DNA from: Sphingomonas sp.
GTDB lineage: Bacteria; Pseudomonadota; Alphaproteobacteria; Sphingomonadales; Sphingomonadaceae
Length of the DNA stretch: 64,000 bases
Assembly (NCBI RefSeq): GCF_004799495.1
Contig: NZ_SSMY01000005.1
Span: forward strand, 46,508 to 110,507
Reading direction: 5' to 3'
Part shown: in pieces, positions 44,025 through 52,596 of the stretch
How the letters are laid out: each line of letters opens with the position of its first letter
How positions within the stretch are numbered: position 1 is the first letter of the stretch
Program-made: the position numbers and the translations under genes
The notes under the pieces: generated by a model
Database searches by the model: none
The model's input: only the letters and a program-made list of their open reading frames with translations
What the model was told of the DNA's origin: nothing

Positions 44025-45533
44025 CTATTCGTAACTCGGCCCGGTGTAATCGCCGGCGTAATCGCTGAACAACGTGTAGCGCGGCTCGAATTTCAGGATG
44101 ACCTTGCCTGTCGACCCGTGGCGCTGCTTGGCGACGATCAGCTCGGCCAGTCCGTTGACGCGCTCCATGTCCTGGCCCCACTTGGCATAATCTTCGAAGA
44201 CCTTGACGTCGTCGCCCTCGACCGGGTGCTTGGGTTCCTTCGCCGCGACGTAATAATCCTCGCGATAGACGAACAGCACGACGTCGGCGTCCTGCTCGAT
44301 CGATCCCGATTCGCGCAGGTCGGAGAGCTGTGGGCGCTTGTCCTCGCGCTGCTCGACCGCGCGGCTGAGCTGCGACAGCGCGAGCACGGGAACGTTCAGA
44401 TCCTTCGCAAGCGTCTTCAATCCGCGGCTGATCTCCGAGATTTCCTGCACGCGATTGTCGTTCGACGACCGTCCGCTCCCGGTCAGCAGCTGAAGGTAAT
44501 CGACCACCACCATGCCGATCCCGTCCGCGCCGTGCCGCCGCTGCAATCGCCGCATCCGCGTGTGGAGTTGGCCGATCGTGAGCCCCGCGGTGTCGTCGAT
44601 CACGAACGGCAGGTTCTGGAGCTCGCCCGAGGTGACGACCAGCCGATCCATCTCGGACTGGCTGATCTTGCCCATCCGCAAATCCTGGCTGCTGATCTTC
44701 GATTGCTCGGCGAGCACGCGGGTCGCGAGCTGGTCGGCCGACATTTCGAGACTGAAGAACGCGACCTTGGCGCCGATCCGCTGCTTCGGATCGATCCCGT
44801 CAGCCTCGTCCTGCATGTACCGCTGCGCCGCGTTGAACGCGATGTTGGTGGCGAGCGACGTCTTGCCCATGCCTGGGCGCCCGGCGAGGATGATCAGGTC
44901 GGACTTATGGAACCCGCCCATCTTGGCGTTGACCGAGCTCAGCCCGGTGGTCACGCCCGACACCCCGCCGCCCGAATTGAGCGCGCGGTCGGCCATCTGG
45001 ATCGCCGCGGTGCTGGCCTGCGCGAAGGTCTTGACCGACGCCTCGCTGCCCCCGTCGGCGGCGACCTTGAACAATTCCTCCTCGGCCGCTTCGATCTGGC
45101 CGCGCGGGTTGACCTCCTTAGAGGTGTCCATCGCCTTGTCGACCAAATCCCGCCCGACCTCGATCAGCGTGCGCAGCATCGCGAGGTCGTAGATCTGCTG
45201 CGCGAATTGCCGCGCACCGATCAGCCCCGCGCCCGACCCGGTCAGCCGTGCGAGATAGCCCGGCCCGCCCAATTCCTTCATCGCCGGGTCGGCCTCGAAC
45301 ATCGGGCGCAGCGTCACCGGCGTCGCGGTCATGTCGCTTTCGCGCAACTGCTTGATCGCGGTGAAGATTCGCCCGTGGAGCGGCTCGAAGAAATGATCGG
45401 CGGTCAGCCGGTCGGTCTCGTCGGCGATGCGATTGTCGATCATCATCGCGCCGAGCAACGCGGCTTCCGCCTCGACATTCTGCGGGAGCGTCGGGGGGTC
45501 GGTCGGGGTGAGGGAATGAATCGCGGTCGCCAT
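44025..45533 (-). CDS. dnaB: Replicative DNA helicase DnaB
   Basis: DnaB is the hexameric helicase that unwinds DNA ahead of the replisome. The 502-residue protein has the N-terminal collar domain (VEAEAALLGAMMIDN), a linker, and the RecA-like C-terminal domain with Walker A GRPGMGKTSLA, Walker B VVVDYLQLL and the RSSNDNRVQEISEISRGLK block. ELRESGSIEQDADVVLFVYR closes the core. No intein is present. It is divergent from the UPF0262 gene. Confidence 0.97.
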   Translation of the reverse strand: MATAIHSLTPTDPPTLPQNVEAEAALLGAMMIDNRIADETDRLTADHFFEPLHGRIFTAIKQLRESDMTATPVTLRPMFEADPAMKELGGPGYLARLTGSGAGLIGARQFAQQIYDLAMLRTLIEVGRDLVDKAMDTSKEVNPRGQIEAAEEELFKVAADGGSEASVKTFAQASTAAIQMADRALNSGGGVSGVTTGLSSVNAKMGGFHKSDLIILAGRPGMGKTSLATNIAFNAAQRYMQDEADGIDPKQRIGAKVAFFSLEMSADQLATRVLAEQSKISSQDLRMGKISQSEMDRLVVTSGELQNLPFVIDDTAGLTIGQLHTRMRRLQRRHGADGIGMVVVDYLQLLTGSGRSSNDNRVQEISEISRGLKTLAKDLNVPVLALSQLSRAVEQREDKRPQLSDLRESGSIEQDADVVLFVYREDYYVAAKEPKHPVEGDDVKVFEDYAKWGQDMERVNGLAELIVAKQRHGSTGKVILKFEPRYTLFSDYAGDYTGPSYE

Positions 45534-45594
45534 TTCGATCCCTTACGCCGATCCTTCCGCCGCCTCCAACAATTCGCCGCTGTGGATAATCGGG

Positions 45595-46101
45595 ATGGAT
45601 GCATTTAAGCGCCAAAGCGTGGCCGATCATCGCATCAAGCAGATCAAGCTCGATGAGCGCTCGATCCTATGGCGCAACGCCGATGTCGAACAGGAACGCC
45701 GCATCGCGATCTACGACCTGATCGAGGAAAACAGTTTTCGGCCCGAACGCGAGTATCCCGATGACTATGCGGGACCCTATTTGCTCGATCTCGGGGTCGA
45801 GGAAGGGCGGCTGGTGCTGGCGCTGTCGCGCGAGGACGGCACGCCGCTCGAAAAGCTGATCCTGTCGCTCGGCACGCTGCGACGGCCGATCAGAGACTAT
45901 TTCGCGATCTGCGATTCTTACTATGACGCCATCCGCCATGCGAGTCCGGCCCAGATCGAGACGGTGGACATGGCGCGCCGCGGCATTCACAACGATGCCG
46001 CGGACCTGCTCAAGGACCGGCTCGCGGGCAAGATCGAGGTTGATTTCAACACCGCGCGGCGGCTCTTCACGCTGATCTGCGTCCTGCACATCCGGGGCTG
46101 A
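45595..46101 (+). CDS. UPF0262 family protein
   Basis: A 168-residue soluble protein. IKLDERSILWRNADVEQERRIA, ILSLGTLRRPIRDYFAICDSYYDAI and RRGIHNDAADLLKDRL are the conserved blocks of UPF0262, a family restricted to alphaproteobacteria with unknown function. The start was taken at MDAFKRQSV; the family usually begins a few residues later, so an internal start is possible. It is followed by a GH25 gene three bases later. Confidence 0.92.
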   Translation: MDAFKRQSVADHRIKQIKLDERSILWRNADVEQERRIAIYDLIEENSFRPEREYPDDYAGPYLLDLGVEEGRLVLALSREDGTPLEKLILSLGTLRRPIRDYFAICDSYYDAIRHASPAQIETVDMARRGIHNDAADLLKDRLAGKIEVDFNTARRLFTLICVLHIRG

Positions 46102-46103
46102 GA

Positions 46104-46778
46104 ATGACCAGGCGCAAGGCTTTGTGGGGCGGGTTGATCGCCGTCGCGATCGCGTTCGCGGTCGCTCTCTATCTGTTCGCGCTGAACTGGCGCCCCTCCC
46201 CCTCCAACTATCCGTCTCAGGGCGTGGATGTGTCGGCGGCAACCGGCGCAATCGACTGGAACGCGGTCAAGGCGGCGGGCGCCGAGTTCGGCTATATCGT
46301 GGCGACCGATGGTGCGGATCGCGACACCCGGTTCGAGGAAAATTGGCGCGGCGCGGCGGCCGCCGATATCCGGCGCGGCGCTATCCACGTCTTGTCGCTG
46401 TGCCGCTCTGCCGCCGACCAGATCAACAATTTCAACACCACGGTCCCCATGTCGGCCGACGCGCTGCCCCCGGCGTTATCGATCGACTTCGCTCCGGGCT
46501 GCGATGCCCGGCCTGAGCGCGATGCCGTACTGGCGGAGCTGCGCCGCTTCATCGCCGCGGTCGAAGCGCATAGCGATCGGCCCGTCATCCTGCTCGTCTC
46601 GCGCGCGTTCGAGGCGCGGTATCGCGTGACTGCAGCTTTCGACCGCCCCGTTTGGAGCGCGGCAAACTTCTTCGCGCCCGATTACGCCGCGCGGCCATGG
46701 CGGATATGGCGCGCGAACGATATGCGTCGGATCGACGGCGTCGATAGGACGGTCAATTGGGATGTGGTGGCGAAATGA
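46104..46778 (+). CDS. Membrane-anchored GH25-like lysozyme
   Basis: A 224-residue protein with a basic N terminus, one membrane helix (about 9-27) and a GH25-type barrel. The expected acids are in GVDVSAATGAIDWNAV and in ALSIDFAPGC, with RIWRAND near the end. GH25 enzymes cleave N-acetylmuramoyl bonds. The catalytic DxE of the family reads DFAP here rather than DxExx, so activity is uncertain. It is coupled to cdd (ATGA). Confidence 0.78.
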   Translation: MTRRKALWGGLIAVAIAFAVALYLFALNWRPSPSNYPSQGVDVSAATGAIDWNAVKAAGAEFGYIVATDGADRDTRFEENWRGAAAADIRRGAIHVLSLCRSAADQINNFNTTVPMSADALPPALSIDFAPGCDARPERDAVLAELRRFIAAVEAHSDRPVILLVSRAFEARYRVTAAFDRPVWSAANFFAPDYAARPWRIWRANDMRRIDGVDRTVNWDVVAK

Positions 46779-47221
46779 GCAGCGATAGTGATTGGGCGAA
46801 AACCTTGATTGCGGCGGCGCGGACGGCAGCGGGGAATGCCTATTCCCCCTATTCGGGTTTTTCGGTCGGCGCTGCGCTGCTGATGAGCAATGGCGACGTG
46901 ATCGGCGGCGCGAACTTCGAGAATGCGAGCTACGGCCTGACGCTATGCGCGGAAACCGTCGCCACCGCCATCGCCAGCGCTTCGGGACGGCTGCGCGAGA
47001 TCGTCGCGGTCGGCATCGTCGGCGGGATGACGGGCAAGGAGGGCATCGAGCCCATCCTCCCCTGTGGCCGGTGCCGCCAAGTGCTCAACGAAGCCGCGCA
47101 ACTCGGCAAACGCGACCTCGCGATCTACTGCTCCGGCCTGACCGGCGGGCCGATCGAGGAATACCGGCTGTCGGAATTGCTCCCGCACGCCTTCGGCCCG
47201 GCGAGCCTCGGCCTAGCGTAG
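46775..47221 (+). CDS. cdd: Cytidine deaminase
   Basis: A 148-residue pyrimidine-salvage enzyme converting cytidine and deoxycytidine to uridines. The zinc site is CAETVA (Cys/Glu proton shuttle) and PCGRCRQV; YSPYSGFSVGAALL at the N terminus and NFENASYGLTLCAE are family blocks. The ATG at 46775 overlaps the TGA of the GH25 gene; six codons further upstream are open but lie in that gene. The length is that of the tetrameric class. Confidence 0.95.
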   Translation: MSSDSDWAKTLIAAARTAAGNAYSPYSGFSVGAALLMSNGDVIGGANFENASYGLTLCAETVATAIASASGRLREIVAVGIVGGMTGKEGIEPILPCGRCRQVLNEAAQLGKRDLAIYCSGLTGGPIEEYRLSELLPHAFGPASLGLA

Positions 47222-47900
47222 CGTTCGCGTCACCTTGCCGCCGGCGTCGCGCAGTTCGACACTAGGCTCGCCGTCCTTGCCTACGCCCAAGGTCAGCCGC
47301 GGGCGCCCCTGCGGATCGCTCAGCACCAGCGCCACCGTGCCATCCTCGGTACGGCCAAGCCAGGCGCGACGGGCGTTGCCGAACCCCGCCTTCGCCGTCA
47401 GTGCGTCGCGTTCGGGGCTTGGCTTCATCGCATGCCAGCGACCGAATGCGGCGAGGTCAGCGTGGTGTCGGGTCGGTCGTTGACTTGCACGCCGACGCGC
47501 CGATCCGTGCCGTTCTCGAGGCTGACGAGCTGGAGCGTCTGGTCCTGCCGCCAGCGGTCGAAGGTCAGGCTGCCACCATTGGCCGGCACTCTGTTCTTCA
47601 GCCCGCCGTCGAACACCAGTCCGCCGTTCTCGTCGCCCTGGTCGTTGTAGAAGATCATCCCGGCCTCGGTCCGGTTGGGATTGGGATATTCCTTGCCTCC
47701 GATGATCACGCCGGGAATGCGTGCGTGGTTGGCGATGGCCAACCGTAATGTACCGTCGGGTTCGCGAACGTTGATCCGCTGTACGTCGATCGTATCGAAC
47801 CTGGAGGACGGAGACGCCACGGCCGACAATCAAGCCAAACGGTCGTCAATGTCATAGCGGCAGCATAGCCGCCCAGTGCCCGCGAGCTATCGATCCGCAT
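47213..47900 (-). pseudogene. Membrane-anchored hypothetical protein, disrupted by two frameshifts
   Basis: Three consecutive frames together read as one protein: ATG at 47900 (with GGGAG seven bases upstream) and a hydrophobic helix (GGYAAAMTLTTVWL), then RFDTIDVQRINVREPDGTL...GVIIGGKEYPNP...AGMIFYNDQGDENGG, then DLAAFGRWHAMKPSPERDAL...LVLSDPQGRPRLTL. The breaks fall near 47831 and 47458. Adding one base at each restores a 229-residue protein, the shape I know from sphingomonad genomes. As read, the middle piece (47425-47829) and last piece (47213-47428) could be separate genes overlapping as ATGA, but that looks like chance. The breaks are either decay or sequencing error. Confidence 0.75.
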
Positions 47901-48017
47901 GCTTGTTCTCCCGTCGGTTTGGCGCTCAACGCAAATCGGCGCCGGCATCGTTTACCCTAAGATTCTTTTGCTCGTCCCATCGATCTGATAGTGTTGCGTC
48001 ATCGCAACGGGAGTCGG

Positions 48018-49080
48018 ATGATGGCGACGCAGGCGATCGATCAAGCGAAATTTGAGGCATTGTTCGGCAAGGTGCTGACTCATATCGGCGGCGCGATGTC
48101 GTTGTTGATGGCGTATATGGGCGACCGGTTGGGGCTGTACGCCGCGCTCGCCAAGACATCGCCGGCGTCCAGCGCAGAGGTCGCGGCTGCCGTGGGCCTC
48201 GAAGAGCGGTATGTCCGCGAATGGCTGAGCGCGAACGCCGCCGCCGGTTACATCGACTATGATGGCGAGCGGTTCACATTGTCGCTCGAAGCCGAACTGA
48301 TCTTCGCCAGCGACGGCGACCCGCGTTGCCTCCAGGGATTCATCGAGGCGGTAAAATCGACCTACGACGACGAGGACAAGTCGACCGCGGCGATCCGCGA
48401 CGGTCGCGGGTTCAGCTGGGGCGACCGGTCGCCCCTGCTGCTTTCGCGGCACCGACCGGTTCTTCCGCCCGGGTTATGCCGTCAATCTGGTCGACAGCTG
48501 GTTGCCTGCGCTCGACGGCATGCGGGACAAGCTGGAGGCCGGCGCGACGGTGGCGGATATCGGGTGCGGCCACGGGTCATCGACCGTCCTGATGGCGCAG
48601 GCCTTTCCCCGATCGCAGTTCGTGGGGTACGATTTCCATGCTCCCTCGGTCGCTGCGGCCCAGACCAAGGCTCGCGACGCCAAGGTCGGGAATGCCCGCT
48701 TTGAGGTCGCGACCGCGAAGGAGTTCGCCGGCAGCGGCTTCGACCTTGCGTGCATCTTCGACGCGCTGCACGACATGGGCGATCCGGTCGGCGCGGCGCG
48801 GCACATCCGCGCCGCGCTGAAACCCGGCGGCACGTTGATGCTGGTCGAGCCGCTGGCGGGCGACAGCCTGATGGAGAACCTCCATCTGCTCGGACAAATC
48901 TTCTACGGCTTCTCGACCGTGGCATGCGTTCCAGCCTCCAAGGCGCAGGAAGTCGGTCTCGCGCTCGGCGCACAGGCGGGCGAAAAACGGCTGTCCGAGG
49001 TACTGCGTGAAGCGGGCTTCACCACGGTACGCCGCGCCGCCAGCACCGACACCAACATGGTGCTGGAGGCCCGCGCCTGA
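48018..49080 (+). pseudogene. SAM-dependent methyltransferase disrupted by one frameshift
   Basis: The N-terminal part (MMATQAIDQAKFEALFGKVL through KSTAAIRDGRGFSWGDRS) is a winged-helix domain; the C-terminal part (CCFRGTDRFFRPGYAVNL through MVLEARA) is a class I methyltransferase with VADIGCGHGSS and FDLACIFDALHDMGDP. They are in different frames. Removing one C from the CCCC run at 48432-48435 joins them into 353 residues, the normal size of this family. If the break is real, the protein stops early; an internal start could yield only the catalytic half (from 48502). GGGAG precedes the double ATG at 48018/48021. Confidence 0.8.
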
Positions 49081-49098
49081 CTGCGCTACCCGGACGGG

Positions 49099-49653
49099 AT
49101 GACCATCCTGTCCGACCGCTGGATTCGCCAACAGGCGACCGAACACGGCATGATCGAGCCGTTCGTCGAAGCGCAGCGCCGCGAGGGCTGCATCAGCTAC
49201 GGCCTGTCGTCCTACGGCTACGATGCGCGCGTGGCGGAAGAGTTCAAGATCTTCACCAACATCGACAGCGCGGTGGTGGACCCCAAGGATTTCGCCGCGA
49301 CCAGCTTCGTCGATCGCCAGACCGATTGCTGCATCATCCCGCCCAACAGCTTTGCGCTGGCGCGGACGGTCGAATATTTCCGCGTGCCGCGCGACGTGCT
49401 GGTGATCTGCCTCGGCAAGTCGACCTATGCACGCTGCGGAATCATCGTGAACGTGACCCCGCTCGAACCCGAATGGGAGGGGCACGTCACGCTCGAATTC
49501 TCCAACACGACTCCGCTGCCGGCCAAGATCTACGCCAACGAAGGCGCGTGCCAGTTCCTGTTCCTGAAAGGGAACGAACCATGCGAGACGAGCTACGCCG
49601 ACCGTGCGGGCAAATATATGGGCCAGCGCGGCGTAACACTGCCCAAACTTTGA
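49099..49653 (+). CDS. dcd: dCTP deaminase
   Basis: A 184-residue enzyme that deaminates dCTP to dUTP for thymidylate synthesis. [19 protein letters not shown] at the start, [13 protein letters not shown], the catalytic-site [20 protein letters not shown] (Arg/Glu) and [20 protein letters not shown] are hallmark blocks of the trimeric Dcd family. It follows the methyltransferase gene by 18 bases. Complete and intact. Confidence 0.96.
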   Translation: MTILSDRWIRQQATEHGMIEPFVEAQRREGCISYGLSSYGYDARVAEEFKIFTNIDSAVVDPKDFAATSFVDRQTDCCIIPPNSFALARTVEYFRVPRDVLVICLGKSTYARCGIIVNVTPLEPEWEGHVTLEFSNTTPLPAKIYANEGACQFLFLKGNEPCETSYADRAGKYMGQRGVTLPKL

Positions 49654-49820
49654 TCAGTCGATTAGCGCAGCTAATCGGCGCCACGGCCAAAGCGCGACCG
49701 GCCTCGCGCAGCGAGGTCCGACGACGCGGCTTTGCTGCGGCGCGTCTCGCAATCGGTACTTCTCAATGAAAAAGGGCGGCCGCTCATGCAACCGCCCTTC
49801 TGTTCACATCCGAGGAAGCG
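49654..49820. other. Intergenic region between dcd and exbD
   Basis: No gene is visible. A hairpin CGATTAGC-gca-GCTAATCG (49659-49677) directly follows dcd and may help terminate it. The right part holds the terminator of the Ton operon. Confidence 0.5.
49769..49799 (-). terminator. Rho-independent terminator of the tonB-exbB-exbD operon
   Basis: On the minus strand, AAGGGCGG (loop of 12) CCGCCCTT is followed by TTTTTC. It lies 22 bases past the last exbD stop. Confidence 0.8.
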
Positions 49821-50249
49821 TCAGAATTCGTTGGCGTAATATTCGTTGCCGATGAAGCCGAGCTTGGTGATACCCGACCGCTTGATCACCGCCAGCACCT
49901 TGTCGACCTTCTCGTAGCGCGCATCGGGCGAGGGCTGGAAGTGCAGTTCGGGCTCGGGCACGATCTGCTTGGTCGCCTCGAGATACTGCGCCAGCTGGTC
50001 GTCGCTGGCGATCTCGGTACCGTTCCAGGTCATCCGGTCATCAGCGTAGATGATGATCTTGTTCTTCTGCGGCTCGACCGGCGGCGCCGGCGACTTCGAA
50101 TTGACCGGCAGGTCGACCTTCACCGCGTGCGTCTGGGCCGGGATAGTCATGATGAACAGAATGAGGAGCACCAACAGGACGTCGATCATCGGCGTCATGT
50201 TGAGGTCCATCATCGGCGAGCCATCGTCCCTGCCGCCACTCATTGCCAT
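49821..50249 (-). CDS. exbD: Biopolymer transport protein ExbD (second copy)
   Basis: A 142-residue inner-membrane protein of the Ton motor. One N-terminal helix (MIDVLLVLLILFIMTIPAQ) carries the conserved proton-path Asp in MIDVLL, followed by a periplasmic domain. It harvests proton motive force with ExbB for TonB-dependent outer-membrane uptake. It follows another ExbD by 29 bases; two different ExbD proteins per operon are common in sphingomonads and xanthomonads. The C-terminal domain has the usual VLAVIKRSGITKLGFI strand-helix. Confidence 0.93.
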   Translation of the reverse strand: MAMSGGRDDGSPMMDLNMTPMIDVLLVLLILFIMTIPAQTHAVKVDLPVNSKSPAPPVEPQKNKIIIYADDRMTWNGTEIASDDQLAQYLEATKQIVPEPELHFQPSPDARYEKVDKVLAVIKRSGITKLGFIGNEYYANEF

Positions 50250-50278
50250 GGTTCAAAACTCCGTATTATCGCTAGCGG

Positions 50279-50746
50279 TCAGGACTTGGGCGGCGGCTGC
50301 GAGATGAAGCCGACCTTGATGAACCCGGCGCTCTGCATCGTGTAGATCGCGCCGCCGACACATTTGTACGGGACATCGATATCGCCGCGAATGTGAACTT
50401 CGGGGATCTTGTCGGGATCGATCGGACCTGCCGCCTCGAGCCGCTTGATATCGGCGTCCATCTTCTTCTTGGCTTTGTCGTACAATTCCTGGTGACCCAT
50501 CCGGGTCATGCCCCAATAGATCGCGCACTGCCCCTTGTCGTCCTTGGTGATCGACAGCGAGACGTTTTCGGGCTTGGTCGTCGTCGGGTCGTACTTCACG
50601 TCGGGCAGCTTCAGCTTGATGTTCTGAACCACGACGGGAACGGCGATGAGGAAGATGATGAGCATCACCAGCATCACGTCGACGAGCGGCGTGGTGTTGA
50701 TGTCCGACATCGGGGTGTCGTCGGAGCCTCCGGTGCTAAACGCCAT
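50279..50746 (-). CDS. exbD: Biopolymer transport protein ExbD (first copy)
   Basis: A 155-residue ExbD with SDINTTPLVDVMLVMLIIFLIAVPV: one membrane helix with the essential Asp in LVDVML. The periplasmic part differs from the other copy and contains two Cys (GQCAIYWG, YKCVGGAIYT). The two ExbD paralogues probably form a mixed dimer in the motor. A strong hairpin lies just upstream between exbB and this gene. Confidence 0.93.
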   Translation of the reverse strand: MAFSTGGSDDTPMSDINTTPLVDVMLVMLIIFLIAVPVVVQNIKLKLPDVKYDPTTTKPENVSLSITKDDKGQCAIYWGMTRMGHQELYDKAKKKMDADIKRLEAAGPIDPDKIPEVHIRGDIDVPYKCVGGAIYTMQSAGFIKVGFISQPPPKS

Positions 50747-50796
50747 TAAGCTATCCTATCCTTAATTCGGCTACCCGCGGCAACGCGCCGGGGGCA

Positions 50797-50822
50797 CACG
50801 GAGCGGGGCGCCCCGCTCCGTG
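50797..50822 (-). promoter_or_regulatory. Perfect hairpin between exbB and exbD
   Basis: CACGGAGCGGGG-CG-CCCCGCTCCGTG is a perfect 12-base inverted repeat starting ten bases past the exbB stop. There is no T-run, so it looks like a 3'-end stabiliser or partial terminator that sets the exbB:exbD ratio. Confidence 0.6.
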
Positions 50823-50831
50823 ATCCGTGCC

Positions 50832-51626
50832 TTACGACTTGGTCGGCACGCCGCCGGTCTGGCCGGCCGTGGTGGTCGCCACCGGCTTGGCCGCCGGAGC
50901 GGAGCCGCCGGCCTTGCGCGCTACCGAAGGCTTCACCGCGCCGTTCGACGCGAGGTAGCCGAGCACGTCGTTCGAGAAAGCGCTGAGGTCTTCCGAGATC
51001 GACTTGTTGCGGCGCTGCAGCCAATTGTATGCGAGCACTGCGGGAACCGCGACGACCAGACCGAACGCGGTCATGATCAGCGCCTCGCCGACCGGGCCGG
51101 CGACCTTGTCGATCGACGCCTGGCCGGCCTGGCCGATGTTGATCAGCGCGCGGTAGATGCCGAGCACCGTACCGAACAGACCGATGAACGGCGCGGTCGC
51201 GCCGACCGTCGCGAGGAAGGCGAGCCCGCCGCCCAGCTGCGAGTTGATCGTGTCTTCCGAACGGCGGAGCGAGCCGTGCAGCCAGTCGTGCGCTTCGACC
51301 GGGTCGGTCAGGCGGCTATGCTGTTCCTGCGCAGCGAGACCGTCGTCGACGAGCTGCTTGTAGGCCGAATTCTTCTCGAGCTTGGCGGCGCCTTCGCGCA
51401 GCGAATTCGCGTTCCAGAAGCTCGCCTTCACGCGACGCGCCTGGTTCATGATCTTCTGCTGTTCGAACAGCTTGGTGAACATGATGTAGAGCGAAAAGAA
51501 CAGCATGAGGGTCAGGATGCCCGCCACGGTGTACGAGATGAAACCGCCCTGATGGAGCGCGTTCATCACGCCGAACTGTTCCTGGGCGCCTCCCGAGGCG
51601 TCGGCATTAAGGATGGAGATGCTCAT
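50832..51626 (-). CDS. exbB: ExbB/TolQ/MotA family proton channel protein
   Basis: A 264-residue protein with three membrane helices. The first is near the N terminus (FISYTVAGILTLMLFFSLYIM), the others are in the conserved region GGGLAFLATVGATAPFIGLFGTVLGIYRALINIG and GEALIMTAFGLVVAVPAVLAYNW, the MotA/TolQ/ExbB signature. It forms the pentameric channel of the Ton motor around ExbD. A C-terminal cytoplasmic Ala/Pro/Thr-rich tail follows. Hairpins flank it on both sides in the operon. Confidence 0.94.
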   Translation of the reverse strand: MSISILNADASGGAQEQFGVMNALHQGGFISYTVAGILTLMLFFSLYIMFTKLFEQQKIMNQARRVKASFWNANSLREGAAKLEKNSAYKQLVDDGLAAQEQHSRLTDPVEAHDWLHGSLRRSEDTINSQLGGGLAFLATVGATAPFIGLFGTVLGIYRALINIGQAGQASIDKVAGPVGEALIMTAFGLVVAVPAVLAYNWLQRRNKSISEDLSAFSNDVLGYLASNGAVKPSVARKAGGSAPAAKPVATTTAGQTGGVPTKS

Positions 51627-51673
51627 TCGATGCTTCCTCTTTAGATCGTCTAATAATCGCGTCAGAACCTAGC

Positions 51674-51704
51674 CGGACAGCGCCCCTTGGAAGGGCGCTG
51701 TCCG
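51674..51704 (-). promoter_or_regulatory. Strong hairpin between tonB and exbB
   Basis: CGGACAGCGCCC (51674-51685) pairs perfectly with GGGCGCTGTCCG (51693-51704), loop of 7. On the minus strand no T-run follows, so it is not a standard terminator; an mRNA-processing or stability element within the operon is likelier. Confidence 0.6.
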
Positions 51705-51711
51705 ATCGATT

Positions 51712-52380
51712 TTATTCGTCTTGCAACTGCCAACGCACACCGCGGATCGTGAACGTCGATTCGATCGGCGTGCCATTGGGATCCTTGGCCGGGTTGAACC
51801 GGGCGTTACGCGTCGCCAGGCTGCACGTCGTGTTATCGAGATCGCTATTGCCGCTCGACGACACGACTTGGCAACTTGTGACGCGGCCATTGGTCCCGAC
51901 CCCGACGCGAACCGTGACACGACCTTGTGCGCCGGCGCGCTTGGCCGCCGCCGGATAGGAATCCTGCGGGAACCAGTTGCCCTGATCGCCACGCGGCGAC
52001 ACCGCGACCGCAACGCGCGGCGGGGCCGGCGGCGCGGGGGGCTGCGGCGGCGCGGGCGGCTGCGGCGGCGCCAGCGTCGGCGGCTGCGGCGGCTGCGGCG
52101 GGAAGGTCACCGGCGCGGGAATCGGCGTGTTGAACACCGGCGGCGCGGTCGGCGGCGGCGGCAGGTTCGGCTGGTCGGGCGGCGGCGGCGGCGGCTTGTC
52201 GGGCGGCGGCGGCGGCGGCGGCGGGGCCACGTCGAACGTATTGAGCTTTTCCGAAACCTTCTTGGCGATGCTCGACGCCAGGCCGGTCACGAAGGCGTAG
52301 CCGAACGCCGCAACGATCAGCGAACAGATAACAATCGCTACGATGCGGCTGCCGGTTGTATCACGATCAGCATATGCCAT
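51712..52380 (-). CDS. tonB: Energy transducer TonB
   Basis: TonB spans the periplasm and pulls on the plug of outer-membrane receptors. The 222-residue protein has a single N-terminal helix (IVAIVICSLIVAAFGYAFV), a long proline-rich linker (almost pure Pro, Ala and Gln for about 65 residues) and a C-terminal TonB domain (YPAAAKRAGAQGRVTVRVGV ... FTIRGVRW). Two Cys in the domain (TSCQ, TTCS) may form a disulfide. It heads the tonB-exbB-exbD-exbD operon. Confidence 0.94.
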   Translation of the reverse strand: MAYADRDTTGSRIVAIVICSLIVAAFGYAFVTGLASSIAKKVSEKLNTFDVAPPPPPPPPDKPPPPPPDQPNLPPPPTAPPVFNTPIPAPVTFPPQPPQPPTLAPPQPPAPPQPPAPPAPPRVAVAVSPRGDQGNWFPQDSYPAAAKRAGAQGRVTVRVGVGTNGRVTSCQVVSSSGNSDLDNTTCSLATRNARFNPAKDPNGTPIESTFTIRGVRWQLQDE

Positions 52381-52596
52381 TCAGAAACCCAACTCCCTAA
52401 TCGCGATCCTCAACGTTACCGACCGTTAACGATCCGGCAACTCACCCCTCGGCTAGCGCCGGATCGGGCAGAACGCGAGTCTCTATCGCCACGTTAGGAA
52501 CGACGCAAACGCTTTGTCGGACGCAACAAACGTACAATCGCCCTGCCCCAGATTTATTTCTGTTTCGAGACGATCTCTTCGCCTAACCCTTTCGGC
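52381..52596. other. Divergent intergenic region upstream of tonB
   Basis: The 216 bases hold no gene. On the tonB side an inverted repeat GATCCGGC/GCCGGATC (52431-52438 and 52458-52465) lies about 50 bases from the tonB start, either an operator or a leader hairpin. I do not see a clear Fur-box-like sequence. The right end contains an ATTTATTTCTG stretch before the next gene. Confidence 0.5.

Noticed and set aside
48502..49080. Stand-alone methyltransferase gene starting at 48502
   Set aside because: The sequence just upstream in the same frame continues the family (RGTDRFFRPGYAVNLVDSW), and the N-terminal domain is in the neighbouring frame, so a frameshifted full-length gene is the better reading.
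52010..52240. Repetitive GGCGGCGGC tracts resembling microsatellites
   Set aside because: They encode the proline-rich linker of TonB on the minus strand and need no other explanation.
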